From an uncultured Muribaculaceae bacterium (GTDB taxonomy: Bacteria; Bacteroidota; Bacteroidia; Bacteroidales; Muribaculaceae), in the NCBI GenBank assembly GCA_948788915.1, contig CAQFOZ010000078.1:1-7486 (forward strand): a stretch of DNA of 7,486 bases, given 5' to 3'. Below are positions 1 to 6,610 of the stretch, in pieces (the first letter of the stretch is position 1; every line of letters starts with the position of its first letter). The notes below the pieces were generated by a model. That model was given only the letters and a program-made list of their open reading frames with translations, was not told the origin of the DNA and did no database searches. The translations under genes and the position numbers were made by a program.

Positions 1-850
1 GATATTCGGAGAGAACGGCACGGGCAAGGAGCATATCGCCCACCATCTGCATGATAAGAGCAAAAGGGCAGGGAAACCGTTTGTGCCTGTGGACTGCGGT
101 TCACTCTCCAAAGACCTTGCGCCCTCGGCATTCTTCGGACATGTCAAAGGCGCGTTTACGGGTGCGGACAGCACAAAGAAAGGATACTTCAATGAGGCAG
201 AGGGTGGCAAATTGTTCTTGGATGAGGTAGGCAATCTCGCATTGGAAACCCAGCAGATGTTACTCCGTGCCATACAGGAACGGAGATACCGCCCTATAGG
301 TGACAAGACGGACAAGAGCTTCAATGTCCGCATCATCGCCGCCACCAACGAGGATCTGGAGAAAGCGGTCATTGAAAAACGTTTCCGACAGGATTTGCTG
401 TACCGTTTGCACGACTTCGAGATAACTGTTCCGCCCTTGCGTGACTGTCAGGAGGACATCATGCCGTTGGCGGAGTTCTTCCGTGAGATTGCCAACAATG
501 AATTGGAATGTAGCGTGACTGGGTTCGATGCGGAAGCCCGTAAGACATTGCTGACCCATCCGTGGCCGGGTAATGTCCGTGAGCTTCGGCAGAAGATAAT
601 GGGCGCGGTGTTGCAGGCACAGACGGGAGTTGTCATGAAAGAGCATCTGGAACTTGCCGTAACGAAACCGACCTCACTTGTCAGCTTCGCCTTGCGAAAC
701 GATGCGGAGGACAAGGAACGCATCTTACGCGCGTTGAAGCTGGCAAACGGAAACCGCAAGGTTGCCGCCGAATTGCTCGGAATCGGACGTACAACGCTGT
801 ATAGCAAGTTGGAAGAGTATGGATTAAAGTATAAATTTCAGCAATCATAG
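1..850 (+). CDS. rteB: Sigma-54-dependent transcriptional activator, RteB-like (5' end cut by the window)
   Basis: The reading frame is already open at base 2, so the N-terminal receiver domain expected of an NtrC-type response regulator lies off the window. The visible part holds a full AAA+ core: a Walker A loop GENGTGKE at bases 8-31, a perfect sigma-54-contacting GAFTGA loop at 149-166, Walker B LFLDE with Asp at 221-223, an arginine-finger region RFRQDLLYRL, and the sensor II motif WPGNVREL at 563-586. A Fis-type helix-turn-helix follows at about 746-826, ending in RTTLYSKLEEYGL. The GTG at 83 is an internal valine codon, not the start. Family knowledge: RteB is the response regulator of the RteA/RteB pair on CTnDOT-type Bacteroides conjugative transposons and activates downstream transfer regulation. 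The RteB assignment rests on overall resemblance; the sigma-54 activator assignment is firm. The next gene expected in such an element (rteC in CTnDOT) is absent here. Confidence 0.88.
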   Translation, partial: IFGENGTGKEHIAHHLHDKSKRAGKPFVPVDCGSLSKDLAPSAFFGHVKGAFTGADSTKKGYFNEAEGGKLFLDEVGNLALETQQMLLRAIQERRYRPIGDKTDKSFNVRIIAATNEDLEKAVIEKRFRQDLLYRLHDFEITVPPLRDCQEDIMPLAEFFREIANNELECSVTGFDAEARKTLLTHPWPGNVRELRQKIMGAVLQAQTGVVMKEHLELAVTKPTSLVSFALRNDAEDKERILRALKLANGNRKVAAELLGIGRTTLYSKLEEYGLKYKFQQS

Positions 851-907
851 CCCGCAACTTGCCGAAAATAGAAGTAACGGTTAAACCGGATTATTCAGCG
901 AAGATAA

Positions 908-942
908 AAAACGTCCTGTGATAAAAATCATGGGACATTTTG
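908..942 (+). terminator. Rho-independent terminator after the rteB-like gene
   Basis: GTCCTGTGAT (913-922) and ATCATGGGAC (927-936) pair as a 10-bp RNA stem with two G-U pairs around an AAAA loop. An A-run precedes the stem and ATTTTG follows it. The A-run can pair with the T-run past one mismatch, so the hairpin may also work on the minus strand. It lies about 60 bases after the stop codon. Confidence 0.72.
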
Positions 943-948
943 ATGTGT

Positions 949-970
949 ATCCGATTTTTATCCGATTTTT
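949..970 (+). repeat. Perfect 11-bp tandem direct repeat ATCCGATTTTT x2
   Basis: ATCCGATTTTT occurs at 949-959 and again at 960-970 with no spacer. The 11-base period puts both copies on nearly the same face of the helix. It sits just upstream of a TACTTTTG box, where an activator or a recombination accessory protein could bind. Its function is unknown. Confidence 0.75.
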
Positions 971-983
971 ATTGCTACTTTTG
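955..983 (+). promoter_or_regulatory. Orphan promoter-like box (TACTTTTG), pointing right
   Basis: TACTTTTG at 976-983 fits the Bacteroidetes -7 consensus TAnnTTTG. The -33 region is only a T-run (955-959) without the usual TTG, so activity would probably need an activator binding the adjacent 11-bp repeats. No plus-strand gene follows before the convergent gene ending at 1198. By position it could be the leftover promoter of a gene that normally follows rteB, such as rteC in CTnDOT. That assignment is speculative. Confidence 0.35.
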
Positions 984-1050
984 TACCAAGACGAGAGACA
1001 TTGACAGCAACTCACAGCAGAACGTAGAAATAGACAGGGTTGCCAAATCA

Positions 1051-1072
1051 TTACCTCATTTTTACCTTATTC
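1051..1072 (+). repeat. Imperfect 11-bp tandem direct repeat TTACCTyAT
   Basis: TTACCTCATTT (1051-1061) is followed directly by TTACCTTATTC (1062-1072), with 9 of 11 bases matching. Tandem short repeats near element ends are typical of arm-type or accessory sites for tyrosine recombinases. I cannot match these to a named integrase. Confidence 0.6.
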
Positions 1073-1197
1073 TCAGAACTGCTTGCTAATAAAGTGGTTA
1101 TAAAAATCTTCCAAAATTACAAAAAATTATTGAAGAGATTTTAACTTTTTACGAAAATTAAAAGAATGTGAAAATATGTTTACTTCATGCCCGGCAG

Positions 1198-2025
1198 CTA
1201 TTGTCTGACAGCGGGAAGAAGTCGCTTGACAAGTTCTGAAGACGCGCCATAATCGAGGGCTATTTTCCTGTCAAGCATTGCAGATTCATTTTCAAAATTG
1301 ATTTTGTGAATCACTCCGCGAAGAAGATAAAGATTTCCGGACCGTGGATACCGTTTAAGAGCCACAAGCAGTTCTTCTTTCGCTTTAGGTACTTCCGAGT
1401 TGTTGATCAAAAGTAAGATAAGAAGGAACCGTGCTTCTTCAGTATCTTTTGCCTCTATGGCACGACGAAAATATTTTTCGGCATTCTTCGCATCTCCTCT
1501 GGCAGAGGCAATTTTACCTAATCCCGTGTATGCTTCCGGATTGTCTGGGAAATGGTTGCCAAGTGACATGAAATCTTTTTCGGCCTCCGCATATTTGCCT
1601 TCATTCATTAGTATATTGGCACGTGTTTGCAACGGCCATTCCTGTACTGAGTCTATTTCAAGAGAACTATTTATATCGCTTAAGGCATTGCCGATATCTT
1701 GTCTTGAGATGTGCACATAAGCTCGTTTTGCAAGAATTGAGGCATTTTCAGGATTGGTTGTCAATGCTATGTCAAAGGCCTGTAATGCACCGTCATTATC
1801 CCCTTGACGGCTTCTTATGTCTCCGAGGTTTGACCAGAGCAAATAATTGAGTTTATTGGCCGGCATAGACTTCAACGCTTTGATTGTCATCTCCTCCGCT
1901 TTGTTCCAAACTTCTCTCTTTATATAATAATCGGCAGAATCTACATATTGTATATATGTCTGTGCCGATACACTTATTTTTACGAAAATGAGCAGAACTG
2001 CAGGTATAAGTTTGAATATTCTCAT
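1198..2025 (-). CDS. Exported tetratricopeptide-repeat protein
   Basis: The 275-residue product starts with a typical signal peptide: Lys/Arg near the N-terminus, a hydrophobic core at about 7-19, and cleavage likely after SVSA at residue 21. There is no lipobox cysteine, so the mature protein should be periplasmic or loosely attached. Residues 30 to 260 form about seven TPR-like helical hairpins. The clearest are at 61-94 (LGDI...GDNDGALQAFDIAL...NPENA) and 162-193 (AYTGLGKIASARGDAKNAEKYF), with the usual small/large/aromatic spacing. TPR arrays bind other proteins; no catalytic residues are evident. The ATG at 2025 overlaps the dsbD stop codon in an ATGA arrangement, which indicates one transcript and translational coupling. 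A partner role for the DsbD protein or another envelope complex is possible but not shown. The stop is TAG at 1200-1198. Confidence 0.85.
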   Translation of the reverse strand: MRIFKLIPAVLLIFVKISVSAQTYIQYVDSADYYIKREVWNKAEEMTIKALKSMPANKLNYLLWSNLGDIRSRQGDNDGALQAFDIALTTNPENASILAKRAYVHISRQDIGNALSDINSSLEIDSVQEWPLQTRANILMNEGKYAEAEKDFMSLGNHFPDNPEAYTGLGKIASARGDAKNAEKYFRRAIEAKDTEEARFLLILLLINNSEVPKAKEELLVALKRYPRSGNLYLLRGVIHKINFENESAMLDRKIALDYGASSELVKRLLPAVRQ

Positions 2026-4070
2026 TTTTCGGATGGCAATTGTTTTTCAAGTTTGAATTTTTTTAATGCCTGAGAGAGGAAGTTGAGATATGATGAAATA
2101 TTTTCATTATATCCGTAAGAACCGGAAACCGGTTTTCCGTCGTTATTTAAAACCACATAATATGGTTGTGCGTTGGAACCGAATTTGCTCCGCTCAAGAT
2201 AGCTCCATTTCTCACCGACAGTACGCAGAGTCCTTTTCTTTCCTCCCTTCTCTGTAACAACGATAGGGGCAGGCAGAGGTGTTTTATCATCTACCATCAG
2301 GGAAACCAGTATGAAGTTTTTATCGATAATATCTTTTACTTCCGGATTTGTCCATACGGCAGCCTCCATTTTACGGCAATTCACGCAACCGAAGCCGGAG
2401 AAATCTATAAGCAGAGGCTTGCCGCTTTCTCTTGCGAGCTTCATCCCTTCGTCAAAATCATCTGTAATGGCATGTACACTTCCATCGTACAGGTTAAAAT
2501 CTTGTGTTGTAATCGGTGGCGTGAACGCGCTTATGCTTTTAAGCGGAGCTCCCCATAACCCAGGGAGCATATAGATGGAAAAAGCTAAAGACAAGGCGGC
2601 AAGCATGAATCTTGTGATTCCGATGTTCTCTTTCCGTGTTTCATGTGGAAATGAAATTTTTCCAAGCAGGTATACACCAAGAAGTCCGAAAATTACAATC
2701 CAAAGTGCTATGAATACTTCCCTGTCGAGAATATGCCAGCCATAGGCAAGATCCGCAACCGACAGGAATTTTAGGGCGAGGGCAAGTTCGAGGAATCCGA
2801 GCACGACCTTGACCGTATTCATCCAGCTTCCGCTTTTGGGTGCTGATTTCAAAAGATTAGGGAATATTGCAAAGAGAGAGAACGGTAATGCCAACGCCAA
2901 AGCAAATCCGAACATGCCGACTGCCGGAGATATAAAATTGGATGTGGCAGCGGCTTCTACAAGGAGAGTCCCTATTATTGGTCCGGTGCATGAAAAACTG
3001 ACAAGCGACAGTGTGAATGCCATGAAAAAGATGCTTATGTATCCTGTAGTCGCATCTGCCTTGGAGTCTATTTTATTTGACCAGGAAGCAGGCAGTGTCA
3101 GTTCAAATCCTCCCATAAAAGAGATCGCAAAAATTACCAGAAGGATGAAAAATGCAATGTTGAATCCGGCGCTTGTCGCAAGTTCATTCAAAGCGGAAGC
3201 CCCGAATATGGCTGTGACACATAATCCGAGTAAAACATATATTACAATTATTGATACACCGTATATGGCTGCTGATTTAACGGCTTTGGCGCGATTTTTA
3301 TTCTGTTTCAGAAAGAAACTTACTGTCATTGGTATCATTGGCCATACGCACGGTGTTACCAACGCAATCAGTCCCCCTATGAATCCGGCAATGAAAATAT
3401 ACAACAGACTGCGTTCCTGTTGGGATGGAGCCTGGTTGAACACATTAAGCTCTGTTTCTACGTTTCGCCACCAGTCTGATGTGTCTACATTTGAATTATC
3501 AGCGGCCGGGAGCAAGCTTTCCGTGGCCTGTAGGGAATCCATCATTTCAGTCTCCTCCTGGACCAAGCTTGCTTCTTTTTCTTCAGCCTTGTCTGCATTC
3601 TTCTGTTTGTTTTCATCTGCAACGGAAACAATGCCTTTTCCGTTTGCGGTAAATGAATCAAAAACCTGGGCACATCCATTGTCATTGCAAACCTGTCCTT
3701 GAATCTCCACTTGTATTGAAAATTCCGGTTTTAATGCTTTAAGTTTTTGAATGTATGTGACTTTATTGCTGAAATAGTGTTCGTTGACATCAAAAATATC
3801 ATTATAAGTTACCGTGGGCTTGTGATCCGGGAACAGTTTCCCGTCAGGAACACAGTTTTTGAAATCCATATGGATGTTCAGCGGCATACCGCCTCCTTCC
3901 GGATTATCAATAGCGTATAGATGATAGCCGTTTGCTATCGTCGCGGTCATTTCAAGTGACGGGGTGGCGGTATTTTCTCCTTTTATAGAATATGTCCAAC
4001 TGACATTGTCTGTACAGTAGGCAGATAAAGATGATATTATGAGAAGAAACGCGAGAGCAAATTTATTCAT
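2022..4070 (-). CDS. dsbD: Thiol:disulfide interchange protein DsbD (cytochrome c biogenesis/thioredoxin fusion)
   Basis: DsbD carries electrons from cytoplasmic thioredoxin across the inner membrane to periplasmic thiol proteins. I chose the ATG at 4070 (682 residues); two codons further upstream there is only a TTG. A signal peptide covers about residues 1-19. An N-terminal immunoglobulin-like DsbD domain (about 22-150) carries the pair Cys128-Cys133 in QVCNDNGCAQ. A charged linker (about 152-215) follows. The membrane domain has about eight helices (220-508), with the two conserved redox cysteines in TPCVWP (Cys241) and FSCTGP (Cys361). The C-terminal thioredoxin domain has CVNC (Cys562, Cys565) and a probable cis-proline in NAQPYY (Pro636). 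All six functional cysteines are present, so the protein should be active. The N-terminal pair is CX4C, one residue closer than the C103/C109 pair of E. coli DsbD. It is the first gene of an operon with the TPR gene. Confidence 0.95.
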   Translation of the reverse strand: MNKFALAFLLIISSLSAYCTDNVSWTYSIKGENTATPSLEMTATIANGYHLYAIDNPEGGGMPLNIHMDFKNCVPDGKLFPDHKPTVTYNDIFDVNEHYFSNKVTYIQKLKALKPEFSIQVEIQGQVCNDNGCAQVFDSFTANGKGIVSVADENKQKNADKAEEKEASLVQEETEMMDSLQATESLLPAADNSNVDTSDWWRNVETELNVFNQAPSQQERSLLYIFIAGFIGGLIALVTPCVWPMIPMTVSFFLKQNKNRAKAVKSAAIYGVSIIVIYVLLGLCVTAIFGASALNELATSAGFNIAFFILLVIFAISFMGGFELTLPASWSNKIDSKADATTGYISIFFMAFTLSLVSFSCTGPIIGTLLVEAAATSNFISPAVGMFGFALALALPFSLFAIFPNLLKSAPKSGSWMNTVKVVLGFLELALALKFLSVADLAYGWHILDREVFIALWIVIFGLLGVYLLGKISFPHETRKENIGITRFMLAALSLAFSIYMLPGLWGAPLKSISAFTPPITTQDFNLYDGSVHAITDDFDEGMKLARESGKPLLIDFSGFGCVNCRKMEAAVWTNPEVKDIIDKNFILVSLMVDDKTPLPAPIVVTEKGGKKRTLRTVGEKWSYLERSKFGSNAQPYYVVLNNDGKPVSGSYGYNENISSYLNFLSQALKKFKLEKQLPSEK

Positions 4071-4122
4071 ATACAAGTAATTCTAAATATAACGGGCGGA
4101 TTGCAGATTTTATCCGATAATA

Positions 4123-4153
4123 CAAATTTAGGATAAATGAAAATAAACTACAA
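4123..4153 (-). promoter_or_regulatory. Promoter of the dsbD-TPR operon (Bacteroidetes type)
   Basis: On the minus strand, TTG (4153-4151) is followed after 20 bases by TAAATTTG (4130-4123). This matches the Bacteroidetes sigma factor consensus TTTG/TTG-N19-21-TAnnTTTG. Transcription would begin near 4116, giving a leader of about 45 bases to the ATG at 4070. Confidence 0.65.
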
Positions 4154-4199
4154 CAATCTTAGTATTAATTAACGAATGGAGTGCTAAAAGTAAATACAC

Positions 4200-4258
4200 T
4201 AAGTAAGTATTCAAATTTAAACGATGGTAAGAGCATTTTAATCTTTAATACTTACTTA
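4200..4258. promoter_or_regulatory. Perfect 12-bp inverted repeat in the divergent promoter region
   Basis: TAAGTAAGTATT (4200-4211) and AATACTTACTTA (4247-4258) are exact reverse complements separated by 35 bases. Each arm contains an internal TAAG-TAAG direct repeat. The pair sits between the dsbD promoter and the iorA promoter. It could be a two-site operator joined by looping or a long-loop hairpin; no T-run suggests a terminator. The loop also holds CAAATTTA (4212-4219), a minus-strand -7-like box without a matching -33. Confidence 0.55.
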
Positions 4259-4294
4259 TCTTGAAACATGGCAACGAAGACCTGCTATTAATCT

Positions 4295-4308
4295 ATGTTG
4301 TATAACAT
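4295..4308. promoter_or_regulatory. Small dyad upstream of the iorA promoter
   Basis: ATGTT and AACAT (4295-4299 and 4304-4308) are inverted around GTAT. The dyad lies 12 bases before the iorA -33 TTG, a position suited to a regulator of the operon. At only 5 bp per arm in A/T-rich DNA it may be chance. Confidence 0.25.
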
Positions 4309-4320
4309 GTTTTTTAATAA

Positions 4321-4350
4321 TTGAATTAATAAAGATAATATGTAAATTTG
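4321..4350 (+). promoter_or_regulatory. Promoter of the iorA-iorB-aminotransferase operon
   Basis: TTG at 4321-4323 and TAAATTTG at 4343-4350, with a 19-base spacer, fit the Bacteroidetes promoter consensus. Transcription should begin near 4356, leaving a very short leader of about 14 bases before the ATG at 4370. The leader has no Shine-Dalgarno sequence, which is common in this phylum. Confidence 0.68.
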
Positions 4351-4369
4351 TGCATAAATCTATAATGTC

Positions 4370-5992
4370 ATGAAAAATAAACAACTCTTATTAGGCGACG
4401 AGGCGTTTGCTTTAGGAGCGTTGAATGCAGGTCTGTCCGGTGCATATGCTTATCCGGGTACACCTTCCACCGAAATAATGGAGTATGTCCAGATGCACCC
4501 GTTAACTAAAGAGCGGGGAATACACTGTCATTGGTCAAGTAATGAAAAAACAGCCTATGAGGCGGCTTTAGGTATGTCTTTCTGTGGTAAAAGGACCTTT
4601 ACCTCCATGAAGCATGTCGGGCTGAATGTCGCTGCTGATCCTTTTGTCAACTCTGCCATGACTGGAGCCAACGGTGGTTTTATTGTGGTGGCGGCAGACG
4701 ATCCGTCCATGCATTCGTCGCAGAATGAACAGGATTCAAGATTCTATGCGGACTTTGCGATGATTCCGGCTTTGGAGCCGTCTACGCAGCAGGAGGCATA
4801 CGATATGGCACGGTATGGATTTGAACTATCCGAGAAATTCAAGATTCCTGTGCTTCTGAGATTCGTAACCCGTCTCAGCCATTCCCGTGCTGTAGTGGAG
4901 ATAGATTCGGAACCGATATCACAAAATAGTTTCTCATATCCGGGAAATACAAAACAATGGGTGCTGATGCCTGCTATGTCAAAGCAACGAAACAAGCAGT
5001 TGATAAAAGACTGGGATGAATTTGTAAAATCTTCTGACGAATCACCATTTAACAGATATGAGGATGCTGCTTGTCGAGATATGGGTATTATTGCAAGTGG
5101 TGTTGCATATAATTATCTGAATGAGGTTTATGCAGGAAAAGTTCCGTTCCCGGTAGTTAAGATTAGCCAGTATCCGTTGCCGATAAAACTTATCCGTGAA
5201 TTGTATGACTCTTGTGAATCGTTGCTCATTCTTGAAGAAGGTCAGCCATTCATAGAGAAACAGATCAGGGGACTGTTGAACGCCGGCAAACAAATATATG
5301 GGAAACTGAGTGGAGATGTAGTAAGGGACGGAGAGCTTTCTCCTGACAGCGTGAAAGAGGCGCTTGTCAGAGTGGCTCCTGAAATTTGCGGACTAAAAGC
5401 GGATGACGCAAAGAGTGTTCCCGACATTGTTGTATCGCGACCGCCTGCGTTATGTCAGGGATGCGGACACCGTGATGTTTACAGTGCGCTGAATGAGACA
5501 CTTGCAAAATATGATAACCACAAGGTATTTGGGGACATAGGGTGCTATACTTTGGGCTTTCTAAAACCGTTCAATGCAATTGATACGGTGGTAGATATGG
5601 GAGCTTCTATAACAATGGCAAAAGGGGCGGCGGATGCCGGTCAACATCCCTCTGTGGCCATAATTGGTGACTCTACGTTTACCCATAGCGGTATGACCGG
5701 TCTGTTGGATGCAATCAACGAGAATTCACAGATTACGGTTATAATTTCCGATAATCTGACCACTGGTATGACCGGTGGTCAGGATTCACAGGGTACGGGA
5801 AAGATCGAGGATATATGTCTTGGGCTCGGGGCGCATCCCGACCATGTCAGGACAATCGATTCTCTGCCGAAGAATCATGATGAGATGGTTAAATTGTTTA
5901 CGGAAGAGATTGAGTATAAAGGACTGTCTGTTATTGTGTCCCGCCGGGAATGTATACAGACGGCAAGAAGACATGCATCCTCAAAAAAATAA
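4370..5992 (+). CDS. iorA: Indolepyruvate ferredoxin oxidoreductase, alpha subunit (no C-terminal Fe-S domain)
   Basis: IorA is the catalytic thiamine-diphosphate (TPP) subunit that, with IorB, converts aryl-pyruvates (from Trp, Phe, Tyr) plus CoA to aryl-acetyl-CoA, CO2 and reduced ferredoxin. The 540 residues show an N-terminal pyrimidine-binding domain (YPGTPSTE at 28-35; the ADDPSMHSSQNEQD stretch at 109-122), a middle domain (about 235-330), and the TPP-diphosphate domain from about 355. The last carries CQGCGH (362-367), the metal/TPP signature from GDSTF (433-437) to DN (461-462), and TGMTGGQDS. The protein stops at 540, just after VSRRECIQ. Family knowledge: archaeal IorA continues with a ferredoxin-like 2x[4Fe-4S] domain. 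Here iorB starts 6 bases later, so that domain is absent by design rather than displaced by a frameshift. Substrate preference cannot be read from sequence. Confidence 0.92.
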   Translation: MKNKQLLLGDEAFALGALNAGLSGAYAYPGTPSTEIMEYVQMHPLTKERGIHCHWSSNEKTAYEAALGMSFCGKRTFTSMKHVGLNVAADPFVNSAMTGANGGFIVVAADDPSMHSSQNEQDSRFYADFAMIPALEPSTQQEAYDMARYGFELSEKFKIPVLLRFVTRLSHSRAVVEIDSEPISQNSFSYPGNTKQWVLMPAMSKQRNKQLIKDWDEFVKSSDESPFNRYEDAACRDMGIIASGVAYNYLNEVYAGKVPFPVVKISQYPLPIKLIRELYDSCESLLILEEGQPFIEKQIRGLLNAGKQIYGKLSGDVVRDGELSPDSVKEALVRVAPEICGLKADDAKSVPDIVVSRPPALCQGCGHRDVYSALNETLAKYDNHKVFGDIGCYTLGFLKPFNAIDTVVDMGASITMAKGAADAGQHPSVAIIGDSTFTHSGMTGLLDAINENSQITVIISDNLTTGMTGGQDSQGTGKIEDICLGLGAHPDHVRTIDSLPKNHDEMVKLFTEEIEYKGLSVIVSRRECIQTARRHASSKK

Positions 5993-5998
5993 AAGACA

Positions 5999-6586
5999 AT
6001 GAAGACAGATATTATATTGGCAGGTGTAGGGGGACAGGGAATATTGACTGTCGCTACAATTTTAGGTGCAGCCGCATTGGAAGATAATCTCTATCTGAAA
6101 CAGGCTGAGGTGCATGGCATGAGCCAACGTGGAGGAGATGTCCAGTCTAATTTGAGAATCAGTTCCAATCCCATTCATTCCGACCTTATTCCTACAGGAG
6201 GTGCGGATCTTATCGTGTCGCTTGAGCCGATGGAAGCGTTGCGCTATATCCCATTTCTTGGCAGGACAGGATGGATTGTGACAAATACAGTTCCATTTGT
6301 AAACATAGATAATTATCCTGCTATAGAAGATGTGAAAAAAGAACTTGGAGCTTTCGATAATGTTGTGGCGTTTGATATGGATGCTGTGGCTAAAGATACT
6401 GCTTCACCAAGAAGTTCCAATATGGTACTTCTTGGTGCCGCGTCTGCATTCATAGACTTGTCGGTTGAAAAGATAGAGAAAGCTGTCACGTCTTTTTTTG
6501 AGCGAAAGGGTGAGCGAGTCGTTCAGCAGAACATAGCCGCATTCCGTGCCGGAAGAGAGATGTCGATGGCACAAATCAGAAAGTAA
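5999..6586 (+). CDS. iorB: Indolepyruvate ferredoxin oxidoreductase, beta subunit
   Basis: This 195-residue protein belongs to the pyruvate/ketoisovalerate oxidoreductase gamma-type family and is the partner subunit of IorA in the cytoplasm. The glycine-rich GVGGQGIL (residues 9-16) near the N-terminus, EVHGMSQRGG (37-46) and the NMVLLGAASA segment (141-150) are the family hallmarks. Length is normal for a stand-alone IorB. It contains no CXXC clusters and therefore cannot supply the Fe-S centres missing from IorA. The gap from iorA is 6 bases and the ATG at 5999 is the first in frame at the conserved N-terminus, so the two subunits are co-expressed. The weak purine run AAAAGAC just before the start is the only possible ribosome site. 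Confidence 0.92.
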   Translation: MKTDIILAGVGGQGILTVATILGAAALEDNLYLKQAEVHGMSQRGGDVQSNLRISSNPIHSDLIPTGGADLIVSLEPMEALRYIPFLGRTGWIVTNTVPFVNIDNYPAIEDVKKELGAFDNVVAFDMDAVAKDTASPRSSNMVLLGAASAFIDLSVEKIEKAVTSFFERKGERVVQQNIAAFRAGREMSMAQIRK

Positions 6587-6610
6587 AATAACCTAAAATC
6601 ATAGAATACC

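Larger units (their letters stand above)
1..1072. mobile_element. Probable end or remnant of an integrative conjugative element
   Basis: This is an inference from three observations. The first gene resembles a CTnDOT-family regulator. Its codon choice is richer in G/C at third positions than that of the genes from 1198 onward. The DNA between its terminator and the next gene holds paired 11-bp tandem repeats but no gene. The right limit given here is simply the end of the second repeat pair; the true junction could lie anywhere up to about 1190. No integrase, tRNA gene or recognised attachment core is visible, so this could also be an internally deleted or degenerate element. Confidence 0.42.
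851..1197. other. Gene-free interval between the mobile-element gene and the TPR gene
   Basis: The 347 bases hold the rteB-like terminator, two pairs of 11-bp tandem repeats, a promoter-like box pointing right, and then a strongly A/T-rich stretch from about 1095 to 1185. No open frame longer than about 35 codons with a credible start is present on the plus strand. No strong terminator hairpin is visible for the minus-strand gene ending at 1198. The composition change near 1075-1100 is where I would place the join between element and chromosome. Confidence 0.6.

Noticed and set aside
83..85. GTG as the start of the sigma-54 activator
   Set aside because: The frame continues upstream through a complete Walker A loop to the window edge, so this is an internal valine codon.
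260..807. Two overlapping minus-strand open frames opposite the rteB-like gene
   Set aside because: They lie opposite conserved AAA+ motifs and the helix-turn-helix, and their products show no family features.
971..990. A CTnDOT-type attachment site (GTAnnTTTGC) at the TTTTGTACC stretch
   Set aside because: The bases resemble but do not match that consensus, and no second copy is visible in the window. The promoter reading fits better.
1040..1144. A plus-strand open frame of about 34 codons beginning at TTG, Lys/Leu-rich at its end
   Set aside because: It follows a stop codon immediately, has no ATG, and spans both the tandem repeats and the A/T-rich stretch. Most likely a chance frame.
2809..3702. 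A 297-codon open frame on the plus strand, opposite dsbD
   Set aside because: It is fully antisense to the membrane and N-terminal domains of a clear DsbD with all six redox cysteines. It has no recognisable domain, promoter or ribosome site, so it is a shadow frame.
4074..4076. TTG as the dsbD start
   Set aside because: An ATG two codons later begins a normal signal peptide, so the TTG adds nothing recognisable.
4268..4291. A seven-codon frame (MATKTCY) upstream of iorA as a possible leader peptide
   Set aside because: It lies upstream of the predicted iorA promoter, so it would not be in the transcript, and there is no attenuator hairpin with a T-run.
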